Below are positions 19,321-26,765 of a stretch of 46,221 nt of DNA, one piece after another (position 1 is the stretch's first letter; each line of letters starts with the position of its first letter). Under the pieces are notes generated by a model, which did no database searches, was not told where the DNA came from, and was given only the letters and a program-made list of their open reading frames with translations. Source of the stretch: Rhodobacter sp. (GTDB taxonomy: Bacteria; Pseudomonadota; Alphaproteobacteria; Rhodobacterales; Rhodobacteraceae); assembly GCA_030065095.1 (NCBI GenBank), contig JASJDP010000030.1, positions 1-46,221 on the forward strand. Direction: 5' to 3'. Made by a program: the position numbers and the translations under genes.

Positions 19321-19341
19321 GGGGCCGCCGTTGGCGGCCCC
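19321..19341 (-). terminator. GC-rich hairpin after the di-haem cytochrome-like gene
   Basis: A perfect 9-bp stem GGGGCCGCC / GGCGGCCCC with a GTT loop sits 18 bases beyond the stop of the minus-strand gene ending at 19359. The minus-strand bases after it (TTATGCG) lack a T tract, so it may terminate weakly or only attenuate into the downstream genes. Confidence 0.4.
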
Positions 19342-19358
19342 CCTCTGGCACAGGTGAG

Positions 19359-21719
19359 TTACTGCCCGCCCGCCGGCGTGTCGATTTCGATCCCGTCGGT
19401 GAAGACAAAGCTGAAATCGACCCCCGCATCGCCGTGGCAATTGATGCATCCCGCCGACGAGAAATGTGCCGGATCCGCAGCGCCCGGCCCGTTCGTCGAC
19501 ACCTGGAAGGTTTCCATCGAGGTGTTGCGCAGCCGCAGGCTGTCGTTCCCCTTGCGCGGCACGATCGTGTAGCAGGGCGCATCGTCGCGGCCCACGAATC
19601 CGGTCTGGGCACAGCTTAGTCGGTTCGCGGCGCCGGTATCGCTGTCGCGCGCATTCTTGGGCCATTGCGTGTTGATCAACCGGTAATACTGGAACGGGTT
19701 CGCGGGGTCGGCCTCCCGGATCGCATTTGTCACAACCCGGTTCATCTCGACCGGTCCGATGGGATCGAGCCTTGTGACCTGATTGTGCAGCAGGCCGGAC
19801 ATGCCCCGCGACGACAGCGCCTGGCCGAGCGGCGCGGGCCGCGCATTGGCCAAGAGCTGCAGGTTGGCACAGCACTCGGCCTTGTTCGCCGGAAACTTCA
19901 ATTCCGGGTTTCCGGCGGGCAAGACGCCGGGACGCTGGGTGGCGCATTGTGCCTCGGTCGGCATGTTCTCGGGCTTGAGGCACTGCGGATTGAAGAGCGT
20001 ATACGTCACATCCGCTGCCGGAGCGGCGTTCGCGGGCGGCACGTTGTCGACATGTTCGAAGGTCGACCAGACCCATTGCGGTGCGGTGTCGGTCTTGCGG
20101 ATGATATGCAACCCGATCAGCCCGACCTTGGGCAAGATCTGGCATTGGGCCGGCCGATCGCCCGCGGCCGGAATGTAGCGCAGGGCCGGCACCCAATAAT
20201 ATCGCTCGGCCTCTTGATCCTCGACGCCGGTGCAGACGTCGCCGCCGCACAACTCCCGCCACGCGGCCTTGATCTCGATGGATCCCGCCCCGGTGATGCC
20301 CGTCGAATTCGTCGGGAAAAAGACCTGGGTACCATCGACGGGTCCGGAATAGCTGTAGTTTCCGGTGTCGGCGAACCCGTTTTCGGCCAGATACTGGAAT
20401 TCGTCCTGATTGAACCGCACCTCGTAGCGCACCACGCGGCCGGTCTGGTCGATCAGCACGTTGAACTGGTTGCCGAAGGCCTGGTGGGTTTCGTTCAATA
20501 CCTGATTGGCCCGGGTTTTCGAGACCATCGTCAGCTGTTTCGGAGCGTCGCCGAACCGTGCCCTCGTCGCATCGTCGAGCCCGTCCAATTCCGCGACGCA
20601 GGCTGGCGGAAGCTCGGGCTGGGTGTTCCAGTCGTCCGGGTCCACCGTCCAGTCTGCGATGCCGGGTTGAAAGACTTCGAAGGTTTCCTTGTAGCTTTCC
20701 CAGACGCGGTCCCGCCCAAGCGACGGAAACGGTGTGCCGGTGTCGGGCTGGCCGCGGAAATTCGGGTCGGCCGCCCAGTTCAACGCGATGAAGCTGCGCC
20801 AGGAAAAGCAGTCGAACATCGCCTGCGCGTTGTCGGGGCTGAGCCCGCCGGGATTGCCAGGGACGTCATCCGGCAGGACCGCATCGATCTGAAAGGCGCC
20901 CTGTTGGCAGGTGTCGGACGGGGTCAGGGTGGTGTTCGTCAGCATCGGCGAGCTGAGCGGCACTTGCGGCACGTCGGTCTTCCAGAATGCCGCGTCGAGC
21001 GTCCAGAGGAAATCGGTGCGTTCGACGGGGTTGTGGCAGTCGGTACAGAATGCACTGGGCTGCCCGAGCGCGGCCTCGCGCGGGCCCTCGATCGGGCTGC
21101 CATCGGGGTTGGTGCCCAGAACATCCTGGAAAGTCAGGAACTTGCCAAAGCGCGACAGGTAATAGAACCAGTTGCCGCCGTTGCAGGTGCCGCCCACATT
21201 GGGCTGGCAAAAGCCGTCGATCTTGGCCATGACGGTCAGCCACTGGTCGCCGTCGTCGCGCAGATTTGCGCGGCCCTCGAACTCTGCCCGGCTGGCGTAG
21301 TTCACCTTGGCGACCACCGATCCCGCCGGCAGCGAAACACTGTCGGGCGCCACGGGCCGGGCGAGCAGATCGACCAGGGCATCATGGGCGATCTTGTTCA
21401 CATAGACCGCCAGGAACAGCCCGTGCTGCGGCGTCTGGTGGTTTATGTGGATCGGCGTCTCGGCGCCCTGCTGCAGGCCATCATTGGCAGTGAAGAGCCA
21501 CCAGTTCGGCGAGCTGTCGAAATCGAAGGGCTGGAGGCATGTGTTGAGATCCGTGGCGCATATCGCCGGATCGGAGTGGCACATGTCTGCGTCCAGCCCC
21601 GGATCGCCGCCGGTCGGCACCCAGTCGCAGGCGGGTGCGCCTTGTGCCAGCGCGGCTGCGCCGGAGAGCATGAACAGGCCTGCAGGAATGGACGTCATCG
21701 CCCGGCAAAGAAACGTCAT
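19359..21719 (-). CDS. Large exported protein with two c-type haem motifs
   Basis: 786 residues from the ATG at 21719, chosen because TGGAGGACCCC precedes it. A signal peptide (MTSIPAGLFMLSGAAALAQG) sends it to the periplasm, where the rest is cysteine-rich. Two c-haem sites are visible: CTDCH near residue 230 (GQPSAFCTDCHNPVERT) and CINCH close to the C-terminus (SSAGCINCHGDAGVDFSFVF). The middle has an aromatic domain (FDCFSWRSFIALNWAADP). I know of similar large di-haem proteins only as hypothetical. It heads the peroxidase/P450/GST cluster and could deliver or accept electrons or oxidise a substrate before uptake (inference). Confidence 0.75.
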   Translation of the reverse strand: MTFLCRAMTSIPAGLFMLSGAAALAQGAPACDWVPTGGDPGLDADMCHSDPAICATDLNTCLQPFDFDSSPNWWLFTANDGLQQGAETPIHINHQTPQHGLFLAVYVNKIAHDALVDLLARPVAPDSVSLPAGSVVAKVNYASRAEFEGRANLRDDGDQWLTVMAKIDGFCQPNVGGTCNGGNWFYYLSRFGKFLTFQDVLGTNPDGSPIEGPREAALGQPSAFCTDCHNPVERTDFLWTLDAAFWKTDVPQVPLSSPMLTNTTLTPSDTCQQGAFQIDAVLPDDVPGNPGGLSPDNAQAMFDCFSWRSFIALNWAADPNFRGQPDTGTPFPSLGRDRVWESYKETFEVFQPGIADWTVDPDDWNTQPELPPACVAELDGLDDATRARFGDAPKQLTMVSKTRANQVLNETHQAFGNQFNVLIDQTGRVVRYEVRFNQDEFQYLAENGFADTGNYSYSGPVDGTQVFFPTNSTGITGAGSIEIKAAWRELCGGDVCTGVEDQEAERYYWVPALRYIPAAGDRPAQCQILPKVGLIGLHIIRKTDTAPQWVWSTFEHVDNVPPANAAPAADVTYTLFNPQCLKPENMPTEAQCATQRPGVLPAGNPELKFPANKAECCANLQLLANARPAPLGQALSSRGMSGLLHNQVTRLDPIGPVEMNRVVTNAIREADPANPFQYYRLINTQWPKNARDSDTGAANRLSCAQTGFVGRDDAPCYTIVPRKGNDSLRLRNTSMETFQVSTNGPGAADPAHFSSAGCINCHGDAGVDFSFVFTDGIEIDTPAGGQ

Positions 21720-21968
21720 GGGGTCCTCCAAATGCCATTTTCATCGAAACGCTATTCGCACAGGTCAAGACGGGTTTTGGCCACGGAAGCTGAAAAGACG
21801 CGGCCCCCGGCCAATATTCGCGGCCGTCTTGGACACCGCGAGCGTAGGGGAACCGCGGACGTCGTTCAAAGGTTTTTCGCCCGGTCGTCGGTGCGGGCGG
21901 CTGCAACGGCCGTGACCGGCGGGGTGGGCGGCCTTCACAATCGTCCGGATCGACCGCTGGCGGGTCCC

Positions 21969-22496
21969 TTACTGATCCTCGTCCGGGAACACATATGGAG
22001 TGATCTGTTCCGCCGACATCGCATAGCCGATTTCGGCCAGAGCCGTTGCCGTGGCGGCCGTGCCGAACATTCCGGTGACATAGACCGGATCGTAGAGCCC
22101 TTCGTATTCGTAAGGCTTTTCGGTGGTAACAAGGACAAGCTGGTTCGCGGGCGGCGGCGGCACGTGGATGCAGGCACCGACGAACGGGGCAAGGATGAAG
22201 GCGGTAACGCCGGTCGCGTCGAAATCCAACGGGACGATGAACCCGGGCAGTCGGACGACCATACCATTGTACTTGTCGGTGACCGAGCGGGCCTCTTCCT
22301 GTTCGAACCCGGTGGTGAGCTGGCCGTGTTCGACCACGCCAAGACCGCGAAGGGTTTTCAGGAGCGTGCCGGCGTCGCCGTCCGGGATCAGGTCGTCCCA
22401 CTCCAGATCGATGTACTCTTTGGCATGCAGCGCCAGGGGCGACATGGCAAGGGGACTGGCGGCGAGCGCAGTCAGGATGTGTCGGCGGCTGAGCAT
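21969..22496 (-). CDS. DUF3299 exported protein (ZrgE-like)
   Basis: 175 residues from the ATG at 22496, which is preceded by GGGAGAGGGA. A frame-upstream ATG at 22532 overlaps the stop of the previous gene and would add 12 residues. The N-terminus MLSRRHILTALAASPLAMSP is a possible Tat/Sec signal. The DUF3299 core follows: DLIPDGDAGTLLK, VVRLPGFIVPLDFD, AFILAPFVGACIHVPPPPANQ, VYVTGMFGTAAT. The Cys-His pair in GACIHVPPPP may bind metal. DUF3299 occurs with DUF2796 and an ABC pair in the Vibrio ZrgABCDE zinc system; the same five-part layout is seen here. Confidence 0.85.
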   Translation of the reverse strand: MLSRRHILTALAASPLAMSPLALHAKEYIDLEWDDLIPDGDAGTLLKTLRGLGVVEHGQLTTGFEQEEARSVTDKYNGMVVRLPGFIVPLDFDATGVTAFILAPFVGACIHVPPPPANQLVLVTTEKPYEYEGLYDPVYVTGMFGTAATATALAEIGYAMSAEQITPYVFPDEDQ

Positions 22497-22528
22497 TTCC
22501 CTCTCCCGGATCAGGTTTGTCGCGACGG

Positions 22529-23572
22529 TCAATCCGCGCGGTCGGCAATTCCGATATACTGGTTCACGGCAAAGACATCGGCGATTGCCGTGGGCGGGCG
22601 TGCGGCAGCCGCGCGCCGGAGCGGATCGGACAGGCTCCAGTCGCTTCGAAAGCCGAACTGCCGGGCGAAGGCTCCGGCCAATTCCGGAGACTGGCTCAAC
22701 AGATCCGCGACACCGCGCCGGATGCCCCGTTTGGTTTTCAAATCGCCCGTCTGACTGTGGATCGCCAGTGCCTCGATGATCTTTTCACGGGTTTCGATCG
22801 ACAGGGCGGCAGGTGCGAGATGCCGGTTCAGAATGTGGCTTACGGCCTCGGCGCCCCCCAATTCGATCAAGGCGGTCGCATAGGCCCCGAGATACGGCAC
22901 GTCTCTCCTTGCCGCTGCATCCAGCCCGGCGGACAAGGCCGGCACCAGGCGTTTGTCCCGCGACAAGCCGGCCAACAAAATGCGGATCGGCCGGAGATCG
23001 GGATCGCCGGTCTCCAGGTCCTGTTGCAGGCGGGACACCTTTGGCAGTTTGAGATCCCGAAGCAGACCGTAGTCGGCGCGGTCCAGTTCTAGCAGCGCCA
23101 GACGGCGGATCTCGGGATTTCGGTCGTTCACGCGTGCGGCGAAGATCTGAAACCGGTCCTTGTCGTTCCCCAGGCTCCAGGCGGTCTGACGGGCCACGAC
23201 CGTGTCGACGACCGCGCGGTAGCCGGGATCGAGAACGGCAAGCCTCACCCACGGCCCGTAGGGACCGTCGCGTGCGAACAGGACGGCGTCGCCGGGATTT
23301 CGCTGCAGCCGCGACCGGGTATCGGCGTCAACCGGGATCGGGATATCGACCGCATCGGTCGTTCCGATCAAGGCCTCCACCGGTGTATATCTGCGGGGGT
23401 TCGACGGATCATGGCGGGCCAGGATCACATGCTCGCTGCCCATCAGAATATCGACCAGCGTCGGGTCCGGCGTGTAGCCATGGAACGCACAGGCGATGGC
23501 ATTCTGTGCGAGGCCGATACACAGAGCCCCGGCCTGGGCCAGTACCGTTATCCGTTGCCGCAAAGCCGCCAT
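22529..23572 (-). CDS. Unassigned exported protein of the zinc-uptake operon (ZrgD position)
   Basis: 347 residues. A signal peptide-like start (MAALRQRITVLAQAGALCIG) ends near AIACAFHGY; the C and H there could be metal ligands. The N-terminal part reads like a β-rich domain (EHVILARHDPSNPRRYTPVE). The rest is helical with HEAT-like repeats (RNPEIRRLALLELDRADYGLL, LSRDKRLVPALSAGLDAA). The closing segment is short and basic. It lies between permease and DUF3299 genes with 6-base spacing and a 4-base overlap, so it is cotranscribed. I assign no function beyond a probable auxiliary role in zinc handling. Confidence 0.65.
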   Translation of the reverse strand: MAALRQRITVLAQAGALCIGLAQNAIACAFHGYTPDPTLVDILMGSEHVILARHDPSNPRRYTPVEALIGTTDAVDIPIPVDADTRSRLQRNPGDAVLFARDGPYGPWVRLAVLDPGYRAVVDTVVARQTAWSLGNDKDRFQIFAARVNDRNPEIRRLALLELDRADYGLLRDLKLPKVSRLQQDLETGDPDLRPIRILLAGLSRDKRLVPALSAGLDAAARRDVPYLGAYATALIELGGAEAVSHILNRHLAPAALSIETREKIIEALAIHSQTGDLKTKRGIRRGVADLLSQSPELAGAFARQFGFRSDWSLSDPLRRAAAARPPTAIADVFAVNQYIGIADRAD

Positions 23573-23578
23573 CCTACG

Positions 23579-24829
23579 TCAGACCTTTACCTGCATCCCG
23601 TCGGTCAAAGACATCCTGTAGGCGCGCAGGGCGGGTGCCAGGCTCACCAAAGTGCCAGCGGCGACAACAGCCCCAAGGACGACCAGCTCACGACCGGCCG
23701 GCGCGCTGATTTCAAGGTATAACCCAAAGGCCGCGTCGACATAAGAGCGCGCGACGAACATTCCCGTGTAGAGAAGCCCAAGCCCCAGAAGCACGGCTGC
23801 CGAACTCATCAACGCAGCCTCTGTCATGAGCAGGATCAGAATGGTCCAGGGCCGGGCCCCGACCGCGCGCAGAATTGCCATTTCGCGGCGGCGTTCGTTC
23901 AGGCCGGAGAAAATCATCGCCGCCATTCCGAGCAGGGCGGTGACGACGACCATGGCGGACACACCGACCAGGGCCGTTTCGGCCACGCTGATGATGTCCC
24001 ACAATTCGCCAAGCGCCACGCCGGGCAGGATCGCCAGCAAAGGCTCTTGGGGGTATTCGTTGATCCAGCGCTGCAGCCCGAAGATCTGCAGCTTGGACTT
24101 CACCCCGATCAGCGCGGCAGTGACGGCTTTGGGCGCCAGCTCCATCTGGCGCACTTCGTCGGCGCTGACGGTATCGCGCGAACGCCCGCCGCCCGTCCAG
24201 TCCACATGGATCGCCTCGATGGCCTTTAGGCTCACGAACACCGTGCGGTCGACGGGCGTGCCGGTCTTGGCAAGGATGCCGGATACGCGAAACGGCTTGT
24301 CGTCGTGCTCGGTGAACGAGGCGATGCCATGGGCGACGACGATCTCTTTTCCCAGTTGATATCCCAATTGGGCGGCCACATCGGCGCCCAGAACCGCGTC
24401 GAACAGGTCGTCGAACCGAGCCCCCGCCGAATAGACCAGCGAACGCCCGGCCCGGTATTCGTACCGTTCGAAGAAATCCGACGTCGTGCCGAGCACGCGA
24501 AAACCGCGATGGCTGTCGCCGAGCGACATCGGCACGATCCAGTCCACCTCGTCCCGGGCGGCGATGTCCTGATAGCTTTCCCAGGTCACGTTGTTGGTGG
24601 CGTTGCCGACCCGGAACACGGAATAGAGCAGCAACTGCACGCCGCCGGACCGGGCGCCCACGATCAGATCCGTTCCGGAAATCGTATCGGCAAAACTGGC
24701 CTTGGCGCCGGTCCGGACCTTTTCGACCCCAAGAAAGAGTGCAACCGACAGCGCGATGGCGAAAACCGTAAGCCCAACGGTCAAGCGACGGCTGATCAGC
24801 GATTGCCAGGCCAGGCGGATCAGGATCAT
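23579..24829 (-). CDS. ABC transporter permease, FtsX/MacB-like
   Basis: 416 residues with four membrane helices in the MacB/LolC pattern: one N-terminal (LTVGLTVFAIALSVALFLGV), a periplasmic domain of about 220 residues, then three C-terminal helices (VGVSAMVVVTALLGMAAMIF, LILLMTEAALMSSAAVLLGLGL, LVVLGAVVAAGTLVSLAPAL). The coupling loop LNERRREMAILRAVGARPWTIL is diagnostic. Such permeases usually export or extract molecules rather than import ions, so its role in a zinc-regulated operon is unclear. The start at 24829 overlaps the ATPase stop by four bases (ATGA). Confidence 0.88.
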   Translation of the reverse strand: MILIRLAWQSLISRRLTVGLTVFAIALSVALFLGVEKVRTGAKASFADTISGTDLIVGARSGGVQLLLYSVFRVGNATNNVTWESYQDIAARDEVDWIVPMSLGDSHRGFRVLGTTSDFFERYEYRAGRSLVYSAGARFDDLFDAVLGADVAAQLGYQLGKEIVVAHGIASFTEHDDKPFRVSGILAKTGTPVDRTVFVSLKAIEAIHVDWTGGGRSRDTVSADEVRQMELAPKAVTAALIGVKSKLQIFGLQRWINEYPQEPLLAILPGVALGELWDIISVAETALVGVSAMVVVTALLGMAAMIFSGLNERRREMAILRAVGARPWTILILLMTEAALMSSAAVLLGLGLLYTGMFVARSYVDAAFGLYLEISAPAGRELVVLGAVVAAGTLVSLAPALRAYRMSLTDGMQVKV

Positions 24830-25536
24830 GCCGCTGCGCGCCCCGTCGCGGCGATCTCTGCAATGTCCAGCACGCGATCGAATCGTTCCGCAAGCCGCGC
24901 ATCGTGACTGACCATCAGCAAGGTGGCGCCGGCGGCCGCAACCTGGCGCATCAAAAGATCGATGAACGCGCCTTGGGCGGTGGCATCGAGCGCCGATGTC
25001 GGCTCGTCGGCGATCACCAGACGCGGCCCGCCGATCAGGGCGCGCGCGGCGGCGATACGCTGCTGCTGGCCGATACTCAGTTCCGAGGCGCGGGCGCGGC
25101 CCACCAAACCGGGGTCGAGACCAAGCGCAGCCGTCAGCCGCAGCGCCTCGGCGCGAGGATCGTCGATTGTCTTGCGGCGTTCCGGTGCAAACGCCAACGG
25201 CAGCAGGATGTTCTCCAATGCCGATGCGTAGGGCAGCAGATTGAACATCTGAAAGATCACGCCGATGCGGTTGGCGCGAAACCGGTCCCGCTTCGGGCCG
25301 CTCATACGCACCAAATCGGCACCATCCACCTCCACGCCACCCGTTTGCGGCTGGGCGATCCCGCAAATCAGGCTGAGCAAGGTGGACTTTCCCGACCCGC
25401 TTTCGCCCAGGAGGAACACCTTTTCACCCGCCGCGACGGAGAACTCCGCCACGCCGAGCGTAAACCCGGTGCGCCCCGGCCAGGCAAATGAAACGTCGCG
25501 CAGCCGTATCGCACGCTCCTCGGTGGTTTCAGCCAA
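24826..25536 (-). CDS. ABC transporter ATP-binding protein (MacB/LolD-like)
   Basis: 236 residues. Walker A GESGSGKST, Q-loop IFQMFNLLPYASALENI, signature LSIGQQQRIAAARAL (a variant of LSGGQQQR), Walker B LVIADEPTSALD and switch His in LLMVSHDARL. The pattern matches the LolD/MacB clade that pairs with FtsX-type permeases, here the adjacent gene. The start lies 2 bases after the stop of the His-rich gene, indicating tight cotranscription. Confidence 0.93.
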   Translation of the reverse strand: MAETTEERAIRLRDVSFAWPGRTGFTLGVAEFSVAAGEKVFLLGESGSGKSTLLSLICGIAQPQTGGVEVDGADLVRMSGPKRDRFRANRIGVIFQMFNLLPYASALENILLPLAFAPERRKTIDDPRAEALRLTAALGLDPGLVGRARASELSIGQQQRIAAARALIGGPRLVIADEPTSALDATAQGAFIDLLMRQVAAAGATLLMVSHDARLAERFDRVLDIAEIAATGRAAA

Positions 25537-25538
25537 TC

Positions 25539-26195
25539 CTACATCGCTTGCGTCAGGTCCAGGATGGCCGCTTCGGGAGTGGCTTCCATCAACGCTGCGC
25601 CCTTCTCGGTCACCAGTTGCACTTCGAGTTCTTCCGCATTTTCGAAGGCGCGGAAATAGGACAATTCGATGCTGGTCGCCTTGCCGATGTCGCTGCAGGT
25701 CATGAGGTACTCGGCGTGGAACTCCGAATGCGATTCACCGTCGCCATGTTCGTCATGGTGTTCTTCGCCTTCGGAATGCTCTTCTCCATGGGCATGCTCT
25801 TCTCCTTCGGCATGCTCGTCATGGTGTTCTTCCCCCTCGGCATGGTCTTCGCCATGCTCGTCGTGATGCTCTTCATCGCCATGCAACTCGGCCACCGCTT
25901 CGGTGACCTCGCAGCCTGCCGCCGCGGGAACGGCGAAGAGGTTGAGAGGATCGCCCAACGTCGCCAAGGCGGCTTCGACCGCCGCCTTGTCCTCGTCCGA
26001 CTCTGCCTCATACTCGAACCCGACGATATCGAAGCCGGGAACCTCCAGTTCGATCGCGATCCGGTTGCCTTCGATTGCGATGTTCAAGGCACCGTGCCCA
26101 TGCTCATGGGCATCGAGTTCGCGGGTTTCTTCGCCATATGCCGGCAACGCCAAAGCCAGCGCTGTAGAGAAAAAAGCGATTGGTTTTAGTGACAT
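25539..26195 (-). CDS. zrgA: DUF2796 His-rich exported protein (ZrgA-like)
   Basis: 218 residues with a signal peptide ending in LALPAYG. After a conserved REL DAHEHGHGALNIAIEG segment (a likely zinc site, HEHGHG), a 50-residue His/Glu/Asp/Gly-rich stretch follows (repeated EEHHDEH and EGEEH units), then the C-terminal DUF2796 half with a cysteine (LMTCSDIGKA) and RAFENAEELEVQLVTEKGA. DUF2796 includes Vibrio ZrgA, which takes part in zinc acquisition in the periplasm. The ATG at 26195 follows CTGGAG. A Zur-type operator lies 53 bases upstream, and four further genes follow in the operon. Confidence 0.9.
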   Translation of the reverse strand: MSLKPIAFFSTALALALPAYGEETRELDAHEHGHGALNIAIEGNRIAIELEVPGFDIVGFEYEAESDEDKAAVEAALATLGDPLNLFAVPAAAGCEVTEAVAELHGDEEHHDEHGEDHAEGEEHHDEHAEGEEHAHGEEHSEGEEHHDEHGDGESHSEFHAEYLMTCSDIGKATSIELSYFRAFENAEELEVQLVTEKGAALMEATPEAAILDLTQAM

Positions 26196-26247
26196 ATCGG
26201 ATCTCCAGAGCAGAATCGTAAGGCAGGGTATTCGGGTTGCGTGACAG

Positions 26248-26267
26248 TGTTATAGTATCACATAACA
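26248..26267. promoter_or_regulatory. Putative Zur operator of the zinc operon
   Basis: TGTTATAGTATCACA (26248-26262) matches the remembered alphaproteobacterial Zur box TGTTATAATATAACA at 13 of 15 positions. A second half ATAACA (26262-26267) forms a TGTTAT-N8-ATAACA inverted repeat. The site is in the only intergenic region upstream of the five-gene operon and near where a promoter should lie, so zinc would repress the operon. Confidence 0.6.
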
Positions 26268-26765
26268 TTTCACAACCAACCGACCACGTTGGGCGGGCAG
26301 TTTTCATTGTTGGCCAAAGGTACACAGATTCGGCAAGGTGCGGTTTGCGGGTATTTCAGCCGCTTTGACCCCCTGCCATGTCCGACGAGTCCGTCCCGTC
26401 GCGTTACCGGGCAACGGAAACCGCTTTGGGAAAGACCAAGGCGCCATTCCCGTGCCCTTCGCGGTGCTCGGATTGCCGGCGCTGTGGAGCCGGCCGGCTT
26501 GCGCGTCGCACATTGCATTCAGCGTGTGCTTGGTTGTCGCTCAATTCATCGCGCCAAGATGACCGCAGATGCGCGCCGCGCCGATCCGGATCACATGTAC
26601 AATCGATTTGGGCTTTGCGCTCCCGTCCGTTTTCGGCCCCTGTCAGCCGGTCTGAAAGGCGCCACCGTCACACGCAATTTTGCGAAAGACTCCGTACGAT
26701 ATCCCCTTTCAGACGTGGCGCAGAGGTCATAGCGTCTCGGCGCGGGCATTTCCCCGCCGGAGCAT
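26268..26765. other. Intergenic stretch without recognisable gene
   Basis: About 500 bases between the Zur-type operator and the convergent end of the RTX gene. Short open frames exist on both strands but none has a ribosome binding site, signal peptide or familiar motif. I see no RNA gene or terminator with a T tract. It may hold the rest of the zinc operon promoter. Confidence 0.5.

Noticed and set aside
19665-22754. 1029-codon open frame on the plus strand
   Set aside because: It lies opposite the di-haem protein and DUF3299 genes and contains no recognisable domain; it results from high GC.
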